64,000 nt of DNA from Vulcanisaeta sp. JCM 14467 (GCF_001316245.1 NZ_BBDM01000006.1:1-64000), one strand, 5' to 3'. Counted from the first letter of the stretch, positions 18,953 to 28,892 are shown. Translations and numbers: made by a program. Notes: generated from the letters alone by a model not told the origin.

Positions 18953-19500
18953 GTAATCCACGAACTCATTCTCACGGAAGAAGAACTTAATCTCACGCTC
19001 AGCCTCCTTGGGACTATCGCTGGCGTGGACGAGGTTAAACAACGCCCTCTTCTCCAGGTTCGCCAGGTCTGGGCTGTCAACGGAGTAATCACCCTGATGG
19101 TGCCTGGCGGTGATGAGTATGGTGTTGTTGAGCCCACGATCTTCCTAACAACTTCAACGGCCCTGTTACCCTCGAGAACCATAACCACAATTGGACCCAT
19201 CGAGAGGTAATCGGCTAGCCAGCCCCTGATTATTTTACCAATCTCCACAGGGTCGTCGGTGCCCAAGTCAGTCTTCGGGTCCTTCCCAATTTCGGCGTAG
19301 GACTTCAGGGACTTACTACCCACTGAGCGTAGCCAATTCTCATCGCTTGGGTAGAACTTGGCGGCCTCCTCCTTACTTAGTCTGATCATCTTCATGGCCA
19401 CTATCCTGAGACCAGCCCTCTCGAACCTGCTGATGATTTCCCCAATCAATCCCCTTTTGACGGCGTCGGGCTTGATTATCACTAGGGTCCTCTCAATCAT
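18947..19500 (-). CDS. ndk: Nucleoside diphosphate kinase, frameshifted
   Basis: Transfers the gamma-phosphate between NTPs and NDPs. The start MIERTLVIIKPDAVKRGL and MVLEGNRAVEVVRKIVG are typical. Adding one G near 19097 restores DYSVDSPDLANLEKRA and the active-site block FNLVHASDSPKEAEREI with the phospho-accepting histidine. About 184 residues, slightly longer than the usual 150 because of an insertion SDENWLRSVGSKSLKSYAE as in other crenarchaeal enzymes. Convergent with gdh. Confidence 0.93.
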
Positions 19501-19525
19501 GTTATGAATCGATTGGTGCAACGCC

Positions 19526-19534
19526 CTTTAAAAT
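19526..19534 (-). promoter_or_regulatory. TATA box of ndk
   Basis: ATTTTAAAG on the minus strand lies about 30 bases before the ndk ATG at 19500. The mirrored A/T element AAAAGTTTAATG at 19560-19571 serves hemL in the other direction. Confidence 0.4.
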
Positions 19535-19593
19535 TTTATGATTATAGAGGTTAGGAGATAAAAGTTTAATGATGCAGTTGCTCTAGGGTAGTA

Positions 19594-20871
19594 ATGAGTG
19601 AGTCCAGTAGGTTGTATGAGGAGGCGCGGAAGGTTCTCGTTGGTGGTGTTAGTAGTCCCGTCAGAGCTGCGATTAGGCCGTACCCATTCTTCGTAAGAGA
19701 GGGTAGAGGACCATACATATTCACGGTTGATGGCCAGCGATTGATAGATTACGTGCTTGGTTATGGACCGTTAATCCTAGGCCATGCACCTGAACCTGTC
19801 GTTAAGCGCATCATGGACTACCTAAGTAGGGGTTGGCTTTATGGCGCGCCGACGGAGGTTGAGGTCCTACTGGCTAAGAAGATAGTGAGTCACTTCCCAA
19901 GCATTAGGAAGGTTAGGTTCGTGAATAGCGGTGGTGAGGCCGTGGCAACAGCCATTAGGTTAGCCCGTGGGTATACAAGGCGTAGGAAGATACTGAAGTT
20001 TGAGGGTAATTACCACGGCGCCGTTGATTACGTATTGGTCAAGGCTGGTAGTGCAGCGGCGCATTTTGGTGCGCATCATCAGCCGGTGTTCCTGATGACG
20101 TGGCTAAATTAACAATTGTGGCTAAGTACAATGACCTGGACAGTGTGGAGAGGATTATGAGGAGTGAGGGTAATGACGTGGCCGCAATAATAGTCGAACC
20201 CGTCATGGCCAATTACGGCGTGATACCACCCAGGGAGGGCTTCCTCAAGGGTCTCAGGGAAATTGCCGATAGGTACGGGGCCTTACTCATGCTTGACGAG
20301 GTCGTCACGGGCTATAGGCTTGGTCTCGGTGGCGCCCAGAGGTACTATGGCGTTAGCGCTGACATAACCACGCTGGGTAAGATAATAGGTGGTGGGTTCC
20401 CGATTGGCGCTGTTGGTGCTCGTGATGAGATTATGGACTTACTATCACCGAGGCCCCGTATTCAATGCAGGAACATTCAACGGCCACCCAATAAGCATGG
20501 TTGCTGGGTTGGCGACGATAGAGGTTCTCGAGACCACCAACGCCTACGACATTGCCATAAGCGCATCCCGTAAGTTGGCGGAGGGACTCAGCGACATACT
20601 TGGTAGGTTGGGCATTGATCACGTCGTCAATTGGGTCCCAACGATGCTCCAGGTATTCTTCACAAGGGGTGAGATTGTTGATCATGAAACGGCCAGTAAG
20701 TCAGATACTAGGCTATACCTTAGGCTCCATGAGGAGTTGTTGAGACGTGGCGTCTTCATAGCTCCTAGTCAATTTGAGGCGATGTTCACGAGTTCAAGCC
20801 ATACTAATGATGTTGTTGAGGAAACGCTCAGGCAGGTAGAGGACTCAGCCAAGGCTCTTAGGCAGGTTTAA
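19594..20871 (+). CDS. hemL: Glutamate-1-semialdehyde 2,1-aminomutase, two frameshifts
   Basis: PLP enzyme forming 5-aminolevulinate in the C5 haem/sirohaem pathway. [48 protein letters not shown] and the PLP lysine in [15 protein letters not shown] are all present. One base is missing near 20088 and one G near 20453 (GGCCCCGTATTC should read as [13 protein letters not shown]). Repaired length about 426 residues, normal. Convergent with hemA, overlapping it by 4 bases. Promoter element at about 19560-19571. Confidence 0.92.
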
Positions 20872-22052
20872 TTCTCGTTGTTCCTCAAGACCTCCATTAA
20901 ATAGGTCTTCATCCTCATTACGGCATCCTCATTACCTGCCTCGGCAAACCTCCTCATATTCTCTAGGTAATTGTGCATGATCTTCTTAATCAATGACCTA
21001 CTCATGGCATTAATCACGGTCTCAACATCCTCACCACTCCTCAGGGCATTCAACGCCTCCCTAACCTCCTCCTCCCTAATCTCCTCAATAAACCTCATCA
21101 CATCCTTAACAGCTTCATTAGCATCACTACGCATGATGAGTCTCATAATCCTCTCAGCCTCATTATCAATCTCCGACAACTCGCTCATTATCTTACTCCT
21201 GCCATTAACGTAGTTCAGGTAGGGCTCCCTTAAATCCTCAAGCCTAATGACCTTAATATGCCCATTACCGTGGATATTAACCGCACTCGGTGTTGATACA
21301 TCGATTATAAGCCTTGGTAATGAATTATTAGCAGGATCACCGAGACTAATCAGGGGCGACTGCACGGATACAGCGACGACCAACGTATCATACCTACCAC
21401 TCATTACCTCGCTCATTAATGACTCAAGGCTTAACAGCCTTATTGAGTTGCCGAACTCGTACTTAAGCTTATCCGTTGTCCTGTTTATCACAGTTATACT
21501 CCTATAACCACCCCGAAGTAGTTCCCTAACCACACCCCTCGCAACCTCGCCGCCACCAACAACGAGTATGTTGCTATCCTTACCCGTATTCCTCATTATA
21601 TAATCCGCCAGGAACCTCACGAACGAGATATCGTAAAGACTATACCTACGCCTAAAACCCTCCCCAAACCTAATCGCCGATTCAAACAGTATTTTCAACC
21701 TTGGTGATGGCTTACCCGCACTATAGGCCTTCTTGACCTGGGATAAGATCTCCCTCTCGCCCAGGAACATTGAGTCGAGCCCGGCAACGACCATTAACAA
21801 GTGCTTAATGGCGTCCAAGTCATAAAGTACCCTAGGCCTCACACCAGCCTTCTCATTAATCAACTCAATTAATGCGCCCTCATCCTCACTACCATCCAGG
21901 TAGAACTCAACCCTGTTACATGTTTCCAACGCAATGAGTGAATTATATGATTTATACAGCTTCGCCAACTCATCATTCGTGAAGTACGCCTTAGCCAACG
22001 TATTTAAGTCGTAATCCCGGTACGTCATTACCAATGACTTAATCCTACTCAT
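20868..22052 (-). CDS. hemA: Glutamyl-tRNA reductase
   Basis: Reduces glutamyl-tRNA to glutamate-1-semialdehyde, feeding hemL, which lies convergently next to it. The catalytic cysteine is in ALETCNRVEFYL, SMFLGEREILSQVK is the family signature, and ILVVGGGEVARGVV is the NADP loop, followed by a long helical dimerisation domain. 394 residues, intact. TATA-like GCTTAAAATTAT lies about 35 bases upstream. No other tetrapyrrole gene is visible in the window. Confidence 0.93.
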   Translation of the reverse strand: MSRIKSLVMTYRDYDLNTLAKAYFTNDELAKLYKSYNSLIALETCNRVEFYLDGSEDEGALIELINEKAGVRPRVLYDLDAIKHLLMVVAGLDSMFLGEREILSQVKKAYSAGKPSPRLKILFESAIRFGEGFRRRYSLYDISFVRFLADYIMRNTGKDSNILVVGGGEVARGVVRELLRGGYRSITVINRTTDKLKYEFGNSIRLLSLESLMSEVMSGRYDTLVVAVSVQSPLISLGDPANNSLPRLIIDVSTPSAVNIHGNGHIKVIRLEDLREPYLNYVNGRSKIMSELSEIDNEAERIMRLIMRSDANEAVKDVMRFIEEIREEEVREALNALRSGEDVETVINAMSRSLIKKIMHNYLENMRRFAEAGNEDAVMRMKTYLMEVLRNNEN

Positions 22053-22174
22053 TCAATAATCATTAGATATCGATTACGGGTATAATTTTAAGCATTGTTT
22101 CAGGTTCTAATGTAAAATAACTATGCTGTGGGCCAGCATAAAGTTAAATAATCATTGCCCATGCGCATTTAATT

Positions 22175-23418
22175 GTGAGTTCAGGTATCGACTTGGACGG
22201 TGTACTTAAATATGTTGATGGGCAGAGGGAGTTCATAATCGATTTGTATAGGGGCTTCATACCAATAAAGGCCCTGGCGCCTGAGAATGGCGGTGATGGT
22301 GAGTGGGATAGGGCTAATTACCTACTTGGCGTGATTAGGAATTACTTCGATGAGGTTAGGATTATCGAGGCGCCTGACCGCAGGGTTAGTAGAGGTTCGA
22401 GACCGAACATAATCGCCGTGATGAGGGGTGTCGATACCTCAAGGACCTATTGGGTCATTGCTCACATGGACACGGTTCCTGAGGGCGATAGGTCGCTGTG
22501 GACGTATGAGCCATTTAACGCCACGGTGGTTGGTGACACGATATATGGTAGGGGTGTTGAGGATAATGGGCAGGGAATAGTCATGGGAATCACAGCCGCC
22601 AAGGTACTGAGGGAACTTGGCATAAGGCCGCCGATTAATTACGGAGTAATACTGGCGAGTGATGAGGAGGTCGGTAGCAAGTATGGTATTCAATACGTAA
22701 TTAATAAGGAACCAAACCTAATAAGTGGTAAGGATCTAGTCCTGGTCCCAGATGCGGGTAATGCTGACGGTACAATGATTGAGATTGCGAGAAGGGAATA
22801 CTCTGGGTTAAAGTGACGGTATATGGAAAGCAGGCGCATGCATCGCTTCCCGAGTTGGGCCTCAATGCCTATAGGCTTGGTAGTGAATTGACCCTTGAAA
22901 TAGACAGGAAATTGCACGAGACATTTAATTATGAGGACCCGCTGTTCATACCGCCTAGATCAACCTTCGAGCCAACTAAGGTGGAGCCTAACGTTGGTAA
23001 TGTAAACACAATACCTGGTAAGCACGTGTTCTACATAGACTGTAGAATACTGCCTAAGTACGGCATTGATGAGGTTCTTAAGGTCATTAGGGATACGGCG
23101 AATAATTACTGCAGTACCCATGGTTGTAAGGTCGATGTTGATGTCGTTAGTAGGGAGGACCCTGTACAACCAACGAGCGCGGATAGTGAGATCGTTAGGA
23201 GATTATCTAAGGCTATAAGGATTGTTAAGGGCCTGGAGCCGAAATTACTTGGTATTGGTGGTGGTACGTATGCGCGTTACTTGAGGGCGCGCGGCATTCC
23301 CGTGGCCGTTTGGATGACGTCTAAGGAAACCGCCCACGCACCTGATGAGCACGTTTTAATAGGTGACGTTATCAGTGATGTAAAGACCTTAATAGCGTCG
23401 TTGCTTGCGGAGCCGTAG
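22175..23418 (+). CDS. M20 family metallopeptidase (ArgE/DapE-like), frameshifted
   Basis: Metal-dependent amidohydrolase. Zinc ligands are in VIAHMDTVPEG, GRGVEDNGQG and SDEEVGSKYG, with a C-terminal histidine in ETAHAPDEHV. The frame breaks near 22806; one T added in TACTCTTGGGTTAAAG gives YSWVKVTVYGKQAHAS, the start of the dimerisation domain. About 414 residues. Substrate (diaminopimelate, N-acyl amino acid or peptide) cannot be decided; annotated as Sso-CP2/DapE-like. GTG start fits a TTAAATAATC element 30 bases upstream. Confidence 0.87.
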
Positions 23419-23465
23419 TGACCCATACCCTTTTAAATCCATGGGTTCTTACCATATTAAAGAAG

Positions 23466-23977
23466 ATGAGGGTTTTAATAACGTTTGAGCCATATGCAAG
23501 GAGTATTAGTCCATATGACCTGCTGTCTAGGATTAACTGTGGGCAGGTTGTTGAGTGGGGCCGTAATAAGTGCATAGTCGACCTTAGCAATTGTGATTCT
23601 AACGCCCTAGCACTTATTAGGGATGTTAATTACGTAGCTCACGTATCAATAATAGACAGGGTAATCAACAGAGACCTGGACTCGCTATTCGCAACGACTA
23701 AGGAGGTGCTTATGAGCCTTGTGGGTGGTGGGATGGTACGTTTAAGGTCATTGTTAAGAGAATGGACAAGAAGTACCCAATGACCAGTGTTGAGCTTGCC
23801 AAGAAGCTTGGCGAGTACCTGGCCCAGTTCGCCAGGGCTGACCTTGAGGACCCTGACTATATAATATATGTTGAGGTTCGGGAGGGCTCATTCATAGTTG
23901 CCCACTCAACGAGGGATTTATTCCGCAAGAGGAGGGAGGCAATACCCAGGGATTGGGTTGATATCCCAGTAAATTGA
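23466..23977 (+). CDS. THUMP-domain RNA-binding protein (TAN1-like), frameshifted
   Basis: A short protein of about 170 residues. The N-terminal part (MRVLITFEPYARSISPYDLL) and the C-terminal THUMP block (FKVIVKRMDKKYPM, IIYVEVREGSFIVA) are joined by adding one base near 23735. THUMP domains bind the tRNA acceptor arm. Stand-alone proteins of this type act as cofactors of tRNA acetylation (TAN1) or other tRNA modification; no catalytic domain is present. TTTTAAATCC at 23431-23440 supports the ATG at 23466. Confidence 0.75.
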
Positions 23978-24097
23978 CGGGCACTAGTTGCTGGGTTTTA
24001 ACCCCTTAGTCCTGATTATTGCCTTGTATGTGTTTGGGTAAAATCACAGGTTAGTGACCTGGATAGGCGTGCCTTCGAGTTTGAGCTGGACAACTAC

Positions 24098-24244
24098 ATG
24101 GAAAGGATAGAGAACTTCCTGGACAGCAAGGATGTCGTGTTTAGTGAGCTTCGGTATCGTGCCAGTGACGGTGAGGTGCTGCTTAGGAGTGATGATAAGG
24201 TGAATGTGGCTGGCGGTGATGATATCGTGCATGCGTCGTTGTAA
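24098..24244 (+). CDS. Uncertain short ORF, possibly the end of a broken gene
   Basis: 48 acidic residues (MERIENFLDSKDVVFSEL...) in the gap between the THUMP gene and the PaREP2-like gene. The frame is open upstream to about 24010 but has no good start. A TATA-like GGTTTTAAC at 23995-24003 points to an ATG at 24028 in another frame, which would join this ORF by a frameshift. No family recognised. The rest of 23978-24255 shows nothing else. Confidence 0.25.
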   Translation: MERIENFLDSKDVVFSELRYRASDGEVLLRSDDKVNVAGGDDIVHASL

Positions 24245-24255
24245 GTCTTACCTCC

Positions 24256-25878
24256 TTACACCATTTCTTCAGTCCCGTATTTTCCCTGCAGCTGGGTCAA
24301 AGCCAACGGATCCTCAAGGTGATTCGCCGCGGCCGCCCCCTTTGTGGGTGTTGTTAGTCTCGTTAGGTGTTTGGTGATTATTTGTTTCTTTTTCTCGTCT
24401 TTTGTTTTCTCGAGTTTTCTGCGTAACACCTCAATGACCTGTGCCTTGATATCGTCATGTTTTTCGAACTCATACATTGGTATCCTGACAACCAAATACT
24501 TACCGCTCCTATTAACGTGGGCGTGAAATTCATCGCCGTAATTGACTTTCAGCGCATTAATAACTTCATCAGCCTCAACACCATCCCTAGCCCTATGCAC
24601 CAACGCAACAGTGCCTTCATGAACTTCCACCGTGAACTTGTAACCAGTCACATTGATTTGGGACTCGCCTATCCTGAACTTAACCTCCATCTCGGCTATT
24701 CGCTTAATCCTCTCCCACTTCTCGAAGGCTAAGGCATCAAGTACGTCACGTAGGATGGGCGGCAAGATATTGATCATCGCCTTCGCCAGGTCAATGGCAT
24801 TACTGCCGTAGAATGGTATCTTAACCGCATTACCCTCCGAGTAGGGTTCGCTACTTCTAAAGCCCATACTTTTCAATCTCTCAAACAACGGCTCCCACGC
24901 TTTAAACTTCTCACTTGACATCGTGATTGTAATCACGGCCTCATCATAAACACGACCATTCTTTATGGTTTTCACAACATCCGCCCATCCATCACCAAGC
25001 ACTGCGGTTAACGTGAACGCCAATAGCTCCTCCTCACCGAGCTTGTCGACATTGCCGAGGATCTTGCCCTTAAGCGGCCTGTGGCCAGTCCTCAAATGCC
25101 ACGTAATCGTCACACCACCCTCATTAATATTAACTGCGTCTACGTGCACGTAATTATCACCCGGGTAAAGTAGCGACCAAACGATGACCTGCCAAGTCTG
25201 CGTCGTTCCCATGGTGGCCTTACCCTCTTCAATACGTCCGTCCGTCTCCTCGAAACCGCCTTTCAACGCCCTGAGCACCTTCCTAATGAACCTCCTGTAC
25301 TCCCTCCTACTCATTGCCTTCCTAAATACGTCGGAGACTTTGATGGTCATGCCCTTAAGTCCATTAAGCACCAACTTAACCGTTACACCACCAATGTTCG
25401 TACTATCCGTCTCTAATGTCACGTGTTCGTAATGCACGCTTACTCCTGTTGCGTTTTCACCCCTAATGACTACCTCAGCCCTGCCGTTCGTTAAGTCCTC
25501 GATTAACTTCCTGACCTCGTTGCTGACTTCACGCCAGTAGTTTAGGAATCGCTCGTTGTAGTTTATGAATTTGTCGACTAGCCCTGTGATTGCGTTGACG
25601 ACATCATCACTGTACTTACCCCTTAATTGCGTTTCCAGCCTATCCCTGGCAATTAACCACTCATCCATTACCTCATCAACCCACCATGTTTCCCAAACTC
25701 TCCAACGCCGCATTCGCTCAACGGCTTCAACAAGCAATTCGACGGCTTTGCTCTTCGCATCCTCACCGGCATCACCACCGCATCGATACTCATTATCACG
25801 CTTAACGCCAATGCAGAACCTATTCCTCCACAAAAGCCCCATATCAAACCCACCAAGCCCGTCCAGAGCACTGGACAT
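24256..25878 (-). CDS. PaREP2-like protein with LAGLIDADG-like motif
   Basis: 540 residues, charged and cytoplasmic. The composition and layout (Trp/Arg-rich N-terminal helices, a beta-rich centre with WHLRTGHRPLKGKI, then LLAFTLTAVLGDGWAD at 285-300) resemble the PaREP2 proteins first noted in Pyrobaculum. The LGDG block followed about 40 residues later by KAWEPLFERLKSMGF is reminiscent of LAGLIDADG endonuclease halves (LGDG helix plus a second helix). Function unknown; no inteins or introns are next to it. It opens an accessory island ending at about 26.7 kb. PaREP2 membership is judged by eye. Confidence 0.6.
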   Translation of the reverse strand: MSSALDGLGGFDMGLLWRNRFCIGVKRDNEYRCGGDAGEDAKSKAVELLVEAVERMRRWRVWETWWVDEVMDEWLIARDRLETQLRGKYSDDVVNAITGLVDKFINYNERFLNYWREVSNEVRKLIEDLTNGRAEVVIRGENATGVSVHYEHVTLETDSTNIGGVTVKLVLNGLKGMTIKVSDVFRKAMSRREYRRFIRKVLRALKGGFEETDGRIEEGKATMGTTQTWQVIVWSLLYPGDNYVHVDAVNINEGGVTITWHLRTGHRPLKGKILGNVDKLGEEELLAFTLTAVLGDGWADVVKTIKNGRVYDEAVITITMSSEKFKAWEPLFERLKSMGFRSSEPYSEGNAVKIPFYGSNAIDLAKAMINILPPILRDVLDALAFEKWERIKRIAEMEVKFRIGESQINVTGYKFTVEVHEGTVALVHRARDGVEADEVINALKVNYGDEFHAHVNRSGKYLVVRIPMYEFEKHDDIKAQVIEVLRRKLEKTKDEKKKQIITKHLTRLTTPTKGAAAANHLEDPLALTQLQGKYGTEEMV

Positions 25879-25882
25879 GCTA

Positions 25883-26323
25883 TTATGGAATTCTCAACTG
25901 GATTAATAAGGCACTGCAGTTAGGTAGTGACGTGCTTAGGCAACGCACAACCCACACAACCGCCCTGTGCTTAGGCCTTGAGTAATCAATGACGAAGATT
26001 ACATTTGGCTTTAGGTAGCCGTAGTCGATGGCGAGCCTGACATTCACGAGGAAAGCCCTAGGGTCCTTGAAGCCGTAGGCGATGCTTGCCAAGTCAACCA
26101 TGAGGTAATCATAAACGCCGTTAACCAGGTCGGGCAGTAAACCCCTAGCAACCTCAAAGACACACCTCGAATAAACCCTCCTCAACCTAGGGTCCACGGA
26201 GATGATGGCAATGCCAAATTTAGGGTGCCTTACGTAAACGCATCCGATGGTGGTGCATTGAATATAACAAGCCTTTGTTATTAATTGAAAACAATTGATG
26301 ACTAAGTAGTTTAAACTTAGCAC
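25883..26323 (-). CDS. Hypothetical protein upstream of PaREP2-like gene
   Basis: 146 residues with cysteines near the N-terminus and a core HPKFGIAIISVDPRLRRVYSR, DYLMVDLASIAYGFKDPRAF and PNVIFVIDYSRPKHRAVVW that looks like an alpha/beta fold with alternating beta strands. The first 30 residues may be untranslated; an internal GTG before YVRHPKFG would give a better-looking start. Only 4 bases separate it from the PaREP2-like start, so they are probably co-transcribed. No family recognised. Confidence 0.4.
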   Translation of the reverse strand: MLSLNYLVINCFQLITKACYIQCTTIGCVYVRHPKFGIAIISVDPRLRRVYSRCVFEVARGLLPDLVNGVYDYLMVDLASIAYGFKDPRAFLVNVRLAIDYGYLKPNVIFVIDYSRPKHRAVVWVVRCLSTSLPNCSALLIQLRIP

Positions 26324-26452
26324 ACGAATAATGTACCCTGGAATTTCGACAATAAGTATGGCGTATCATGCTTCACGAGGAAGGATTATGGCTTAACATC
26401 AGTGGTGAAGAGCTTGTAAGAAAGCCGATGAGCTCAGTAATATATGTAGATA

Positions 26453-26730
26453 ATGAAACTCAGGGTTAGTGAGGGTTTCGTGGTCATGTTCATGAATCCG
26501 CGAGGTAGTGATGGGTATGATGAGGAGTTTGCGGATATACGTGGGCATTATGGTGAGAGGGATTATGAGGATTTGATGGAGGTCTTGACTACGTGCTTAG
26601 GAGTTACGACTTCATAGACCCGGGCAGGCTTGGCCCATTGACGGGCCACCCAATGAGGACGACGATCGCGCTGGCCTACGGTATAAGCGTTATATACACA
26701 ACCTGGTTAATGGGCACCAATGCTGCCTGA
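26453..26730 (+). pseudogene. Remnant of S9 acylaminoacyl-peptidase / prolyl oligopeptidase
   Basis: Read through one frameshift near 26589, this gives MKLRVSEGFVVMFMNPRGSD, GYDEEFADIRGHYGERDYED and LDYVLRSYDFIDPGRLG, the conserved segment just before the nucleophile of S9 peptidases. The expected GGSYGGFMT block is absent; the sequence continues as PLTGHPMRTT. The beta-propeller half and the Asp/His of the triad are also absent. Unlike most breaks here, loss of the active-site block and of both flanks means a true gene fragment. The preceding 26324-26452 holds no recognisable gene. Confidence 0.7.
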
Positions 26731-27250
26731 GGTTACCATTGGGCGCGGCAGGTTTAGGGCGCTGCCCAGTAAGTACGCACTGTTGTTCATGGTTTGGTAC
26801 TCAAGGGGTTCCTCAATGAGCCTATACAGGCTACTCCTCATAACCTACCTGGCCTCACACATTGTTAGGTACGTGTTTGAGGACCCACCAATAATTAGTA
26901 AATCAGTCCTCAGGGACTTAAATGAGCTGATCAATGAGGGGTTGATTGAGCTGAGGACCGTGGGCGGAAAGTCGGTTGTCGCGGTTACGGATAGGGGTAG
27001 GCGGTTGATCGGTGAGTTTTACGGCATGGGTAATGAGTACGTGCTTTTTGGTGATTACCTAATAGTTAAGTTGAGAGATCTACTTAACGAGTTGTCTAGG
27101 GTCGTTAATGCTTATCAGGACATGGACGCTGCCGTATTACTCTCAATAGCGTTGAGGGAGGCATCTCTTAGGAAGAGTGGGATGGAGAGTAATGTATTGA
27201 GGGATTTAGCTTTTGACTTAAGGAGGCCGTGTGAGAACGTGCTTGGTTAG
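26720..27250 (+). CDS. Putative winged-helix DNA-binding protein
   Basis: 176 residues, unrecognised as a family. Residues about 60-100 read as a winged-helix pattern: [20 protein letters not shown] followed by a wing-like [20 protein letters not shown], as in PadR/MarR-type regulators. A helical C-terminal half ([20 protein letters not shown]) could dimerise. It precedes rpl15e by 37 bases on the same strand, so it may be a regulator or simply a neighbour at the edge of the island. Starts inside the end of the S9 remnant. Confidence 0.5.
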   Translation: MLPEVTIGRGRFRALPSKYALLFMVWYSRGSSMSLYRLLLITYLASHIVRYVFEDPPIISKSVLRDLNELINEGLIELRTVGGKSVVAVTDRGRRLIGEFYGMGNEYVLFGDYLIVKLRDLLNELSRVVNAYQDMDAAVLLSIALREASLRKSGMESNVLRDLAFDLRRPCENVLG

Positions 27251-27287
27251 CATAATGTTTTTAATACCCACACACAACCTGGTCTTG

Positions 27288-27865
27288 ATGGCGAAGGGGC
27301 TTTACCACTATTTAGCTGAGGCGTGGGCTGGGGCTAGGGGTAGTTGGATTTGGGACGTGGTTATGAAGCAGAGGTTAATAGAGTGGCGTAGGGAACCTTC
27401 AATTGTTAGGGTTGAGAAGCCCACGAGGATTAATAAGGCTAGGCAGTATGGTTATAAGGCTAAGCAGGGTATAATAGTCGTCAGGGTTAGGCTCAGGAGA
27501 GGTCCATTTAATAGGAGGAGACCGAACAGTGGCAGGAGACCGAAGAGGATGGGTGTTTATGGGATAACCACCAGTAAGAGCCTGCAGCTGATTGCTGAGG
27601 AGAGGGCTGCCAGGAAGTACCCGAACATGGAGGTCCTAGGCTCGTACTGGGTTGGTGAGGATGGGACGTACGTGTGGTATGAGGTCATATTAGTCGACCC
27701 AAGCCACCCAGCCATAAGGAGTGACCCAGACTTCTCGTGGCTTGTTGGTAAGGAGGATAGGGAGGGACGCAGGAGGAGAAGGTTGAGGGAGAGACAGAGG
27801 AAATTGATTGAGAGGTTGAGGAAGAGGCTGAGCAGTCTCAGCAGGCGCAGTCTCAATCTTCATAA
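27288..27865 (+). CDS. rpl15e: Ribosomal protein L15e, frameshift near C-terminus
   Basis: Large-subunit ribosomal protein, eukaryote/archaeal type: [26 protein letters not shown]-type block ([16 protein letters not shown]), [10 protein letters not shown] and a very basic C-terminus. As read, the frame runs on into the next gene, giving an apparent 351-residue fusion. Adding one G near 27827 gives [15 protein letters not shown] and a TAA at 27863, the expected L15e length of about 192 residues, with the next gene starting 13 bases later. ATG at 27288 chosen by family alignment. Confidence 0.9.
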
Positions 27866-27878
27866 AAATCCCCTCCTT

Positions 27879-28286
27879 ATGTCAATTACACAGTTAGACC
27901 TTGAGGTTAACCTGCATGCGACTGAGGATTTAGAGAAGATAATTAATTACCTGGTTAAGCTATTAACGGATAAGGCGCCAATAGTTATTGAGGTACTTTA
28001 TGGCCATTACGGCAACCCAATATACAGAGTTGAGTCATCCATTAGGGATAGGGATCTAGCCATGAGTATTGTTAAGTCCATATGTTCATCAATGGTGAAT
28101 AGGGATTACCTGATGAAGACCATTGGGAATAGGGTGGATAATTCCGGTAACGTGTTTCTTAGGCTTGATAAGCAGGAGTTTGTTAGGGGCCGTATTGTGC
28201 TTAGTGATGGTGATGACGTGATTAGGGTTAGAATTAAGGTCGCGGGCGTTGATGCAATGCGGTTTATTAATGAGATTTGTAAGTGA
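27879..28286 (+). CDS. Exosome-associated RNA-binding protein (COG1325 type)
   Basis: 135 residues starting at [20 protein letters not shown], the pattern of small archaeal RNA-binding proteins encoded between L15e and RNase P/exosome genes. The C-terminal part has [14 protein letters not shown], typical of this family. Probably acts in RNA processing or degradation. Part of the L15e - this gene - Rpp30 - Pop5 run, and spaced 9 bases from Rpp30. Confidence 0.75.
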   Translation: MSITQLDLEVNLHATEDLEKIINYLVKLLTDKAPIVIEVLYGHYGNPIYRVESSIRDRDLAMSIVKSICSSMVNRDYLMKTIGNRVDNSGNVFLRLDKQEFVRGRIVLSDGDDVIRVRIKVAGVDAMRFINEICK

Positions 28287-28295
28287 GCACCTATA

Positions 28296-28892
28296 ATGTT
28301 TGTTGAGTTGCACCTTGGTTCCGTGGATAGGAGGGTGGTTCAATTGCTCAGGGTGCTTGGTTATGGCTTAGCGGCGCTGGTGGTGGGTGGTAATAATGAT
28401 ATTGAGGAGATGCCTATTTTTAGGAAGCTCGTAGTTACACAGAGGAGCGCCTGGAAGTTAAGGATGTATAGGCATTTTGACCTTGTGTCTGTGGTTCCGT
28501 GGAGTAGGTTCGTACTTAATAAGCTTATAAGTGATGATAGGGTTGATGTAATAACGATTAACGAGGTCAATAGGAATATCCTACCGTCAAAGGACCAGGC
28601 CAGGGTTATGGCTAGGGAGGGTAAGGCTTTGGAAATCGTTGTTAATCCTATCGTGGGTAATGGCGAGTCGGGGCTTGCGTTTTTGAGGGATATTATTAAT
28701 GAGTATTCCACAATCGATGGCTTTAAGATCGTATTGTCGCAGGGTATTGGTAAGGTGTCTGATGTTAAGAATCCCAGGGATGTCGTGGAATTAATTAGGG
28801 TATTAACGGGTGTCAATGCTAAGCCAATGATTAGTGATAATCCGTATGAGGTAGTTGTCGACGCATTATATAGGAGGGGTGTCTGCATATGA
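28296..28892 (+). CDS. rnp3: RNase P protein component 3 (Rpp30)
   Basis: 198 residues of the PHP-like barrel fold: FVELHLGS at the N-terminus, ALVVGGNND, ISDDRVDVITINEVNRNI and ALEIVVNPIVGNGESGL. Supports the RNase P RNA in 5' tRNA maturation, pairing with Pop5, whose gene overlaps its stop by 4 bases. Conserved archaeal order with L15e. The family is divergent, but the neighbourhood makes the call firm. Confidence 0.87.
   Translation: MFVELHLGSVDRRVVQLLRVLGYGLAALVVGGNNDIEEMPIFRKLVVTQRSAWKLRMYRHFDLVSVVPWSRFVLNKLISDDRVDVITINEVNRNILPSKDQARVMAREGKALEIVVNPIVGNGESGLAFLRDIINEYSTIDGFKIVLSQGIGKVSDVKNPRDVVELIRVLTGVNAKPMISDNPYEVVVDALYRRGVCI

Noticed and set aside
22175-22816. TGA codons ending interrupted frames taken as selenocysteine or pyrrolysine sites
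   Set aside because: Stops of all three types occur at the breaks, no SECIS-like element was seen, and single-base repair gives conserved motifs without any stop.
25565-25906. Long plus-strand ORFs opposite the PaREP2-like gene
   Set aside because: Composition is that of reverse-complement shadow (Ser/Thr/Leu-rich), with no promoter or family pattern.
27231-28286. Apparent 351-residue fusion of ribosomal protein L15e with an exosome-linked RNA-binding protein
   Set aside because: Adding one G near 27827 ends L15e normally at 27865 and leaves the next gene with its own ATG at 27879; the fusion is a frame error.
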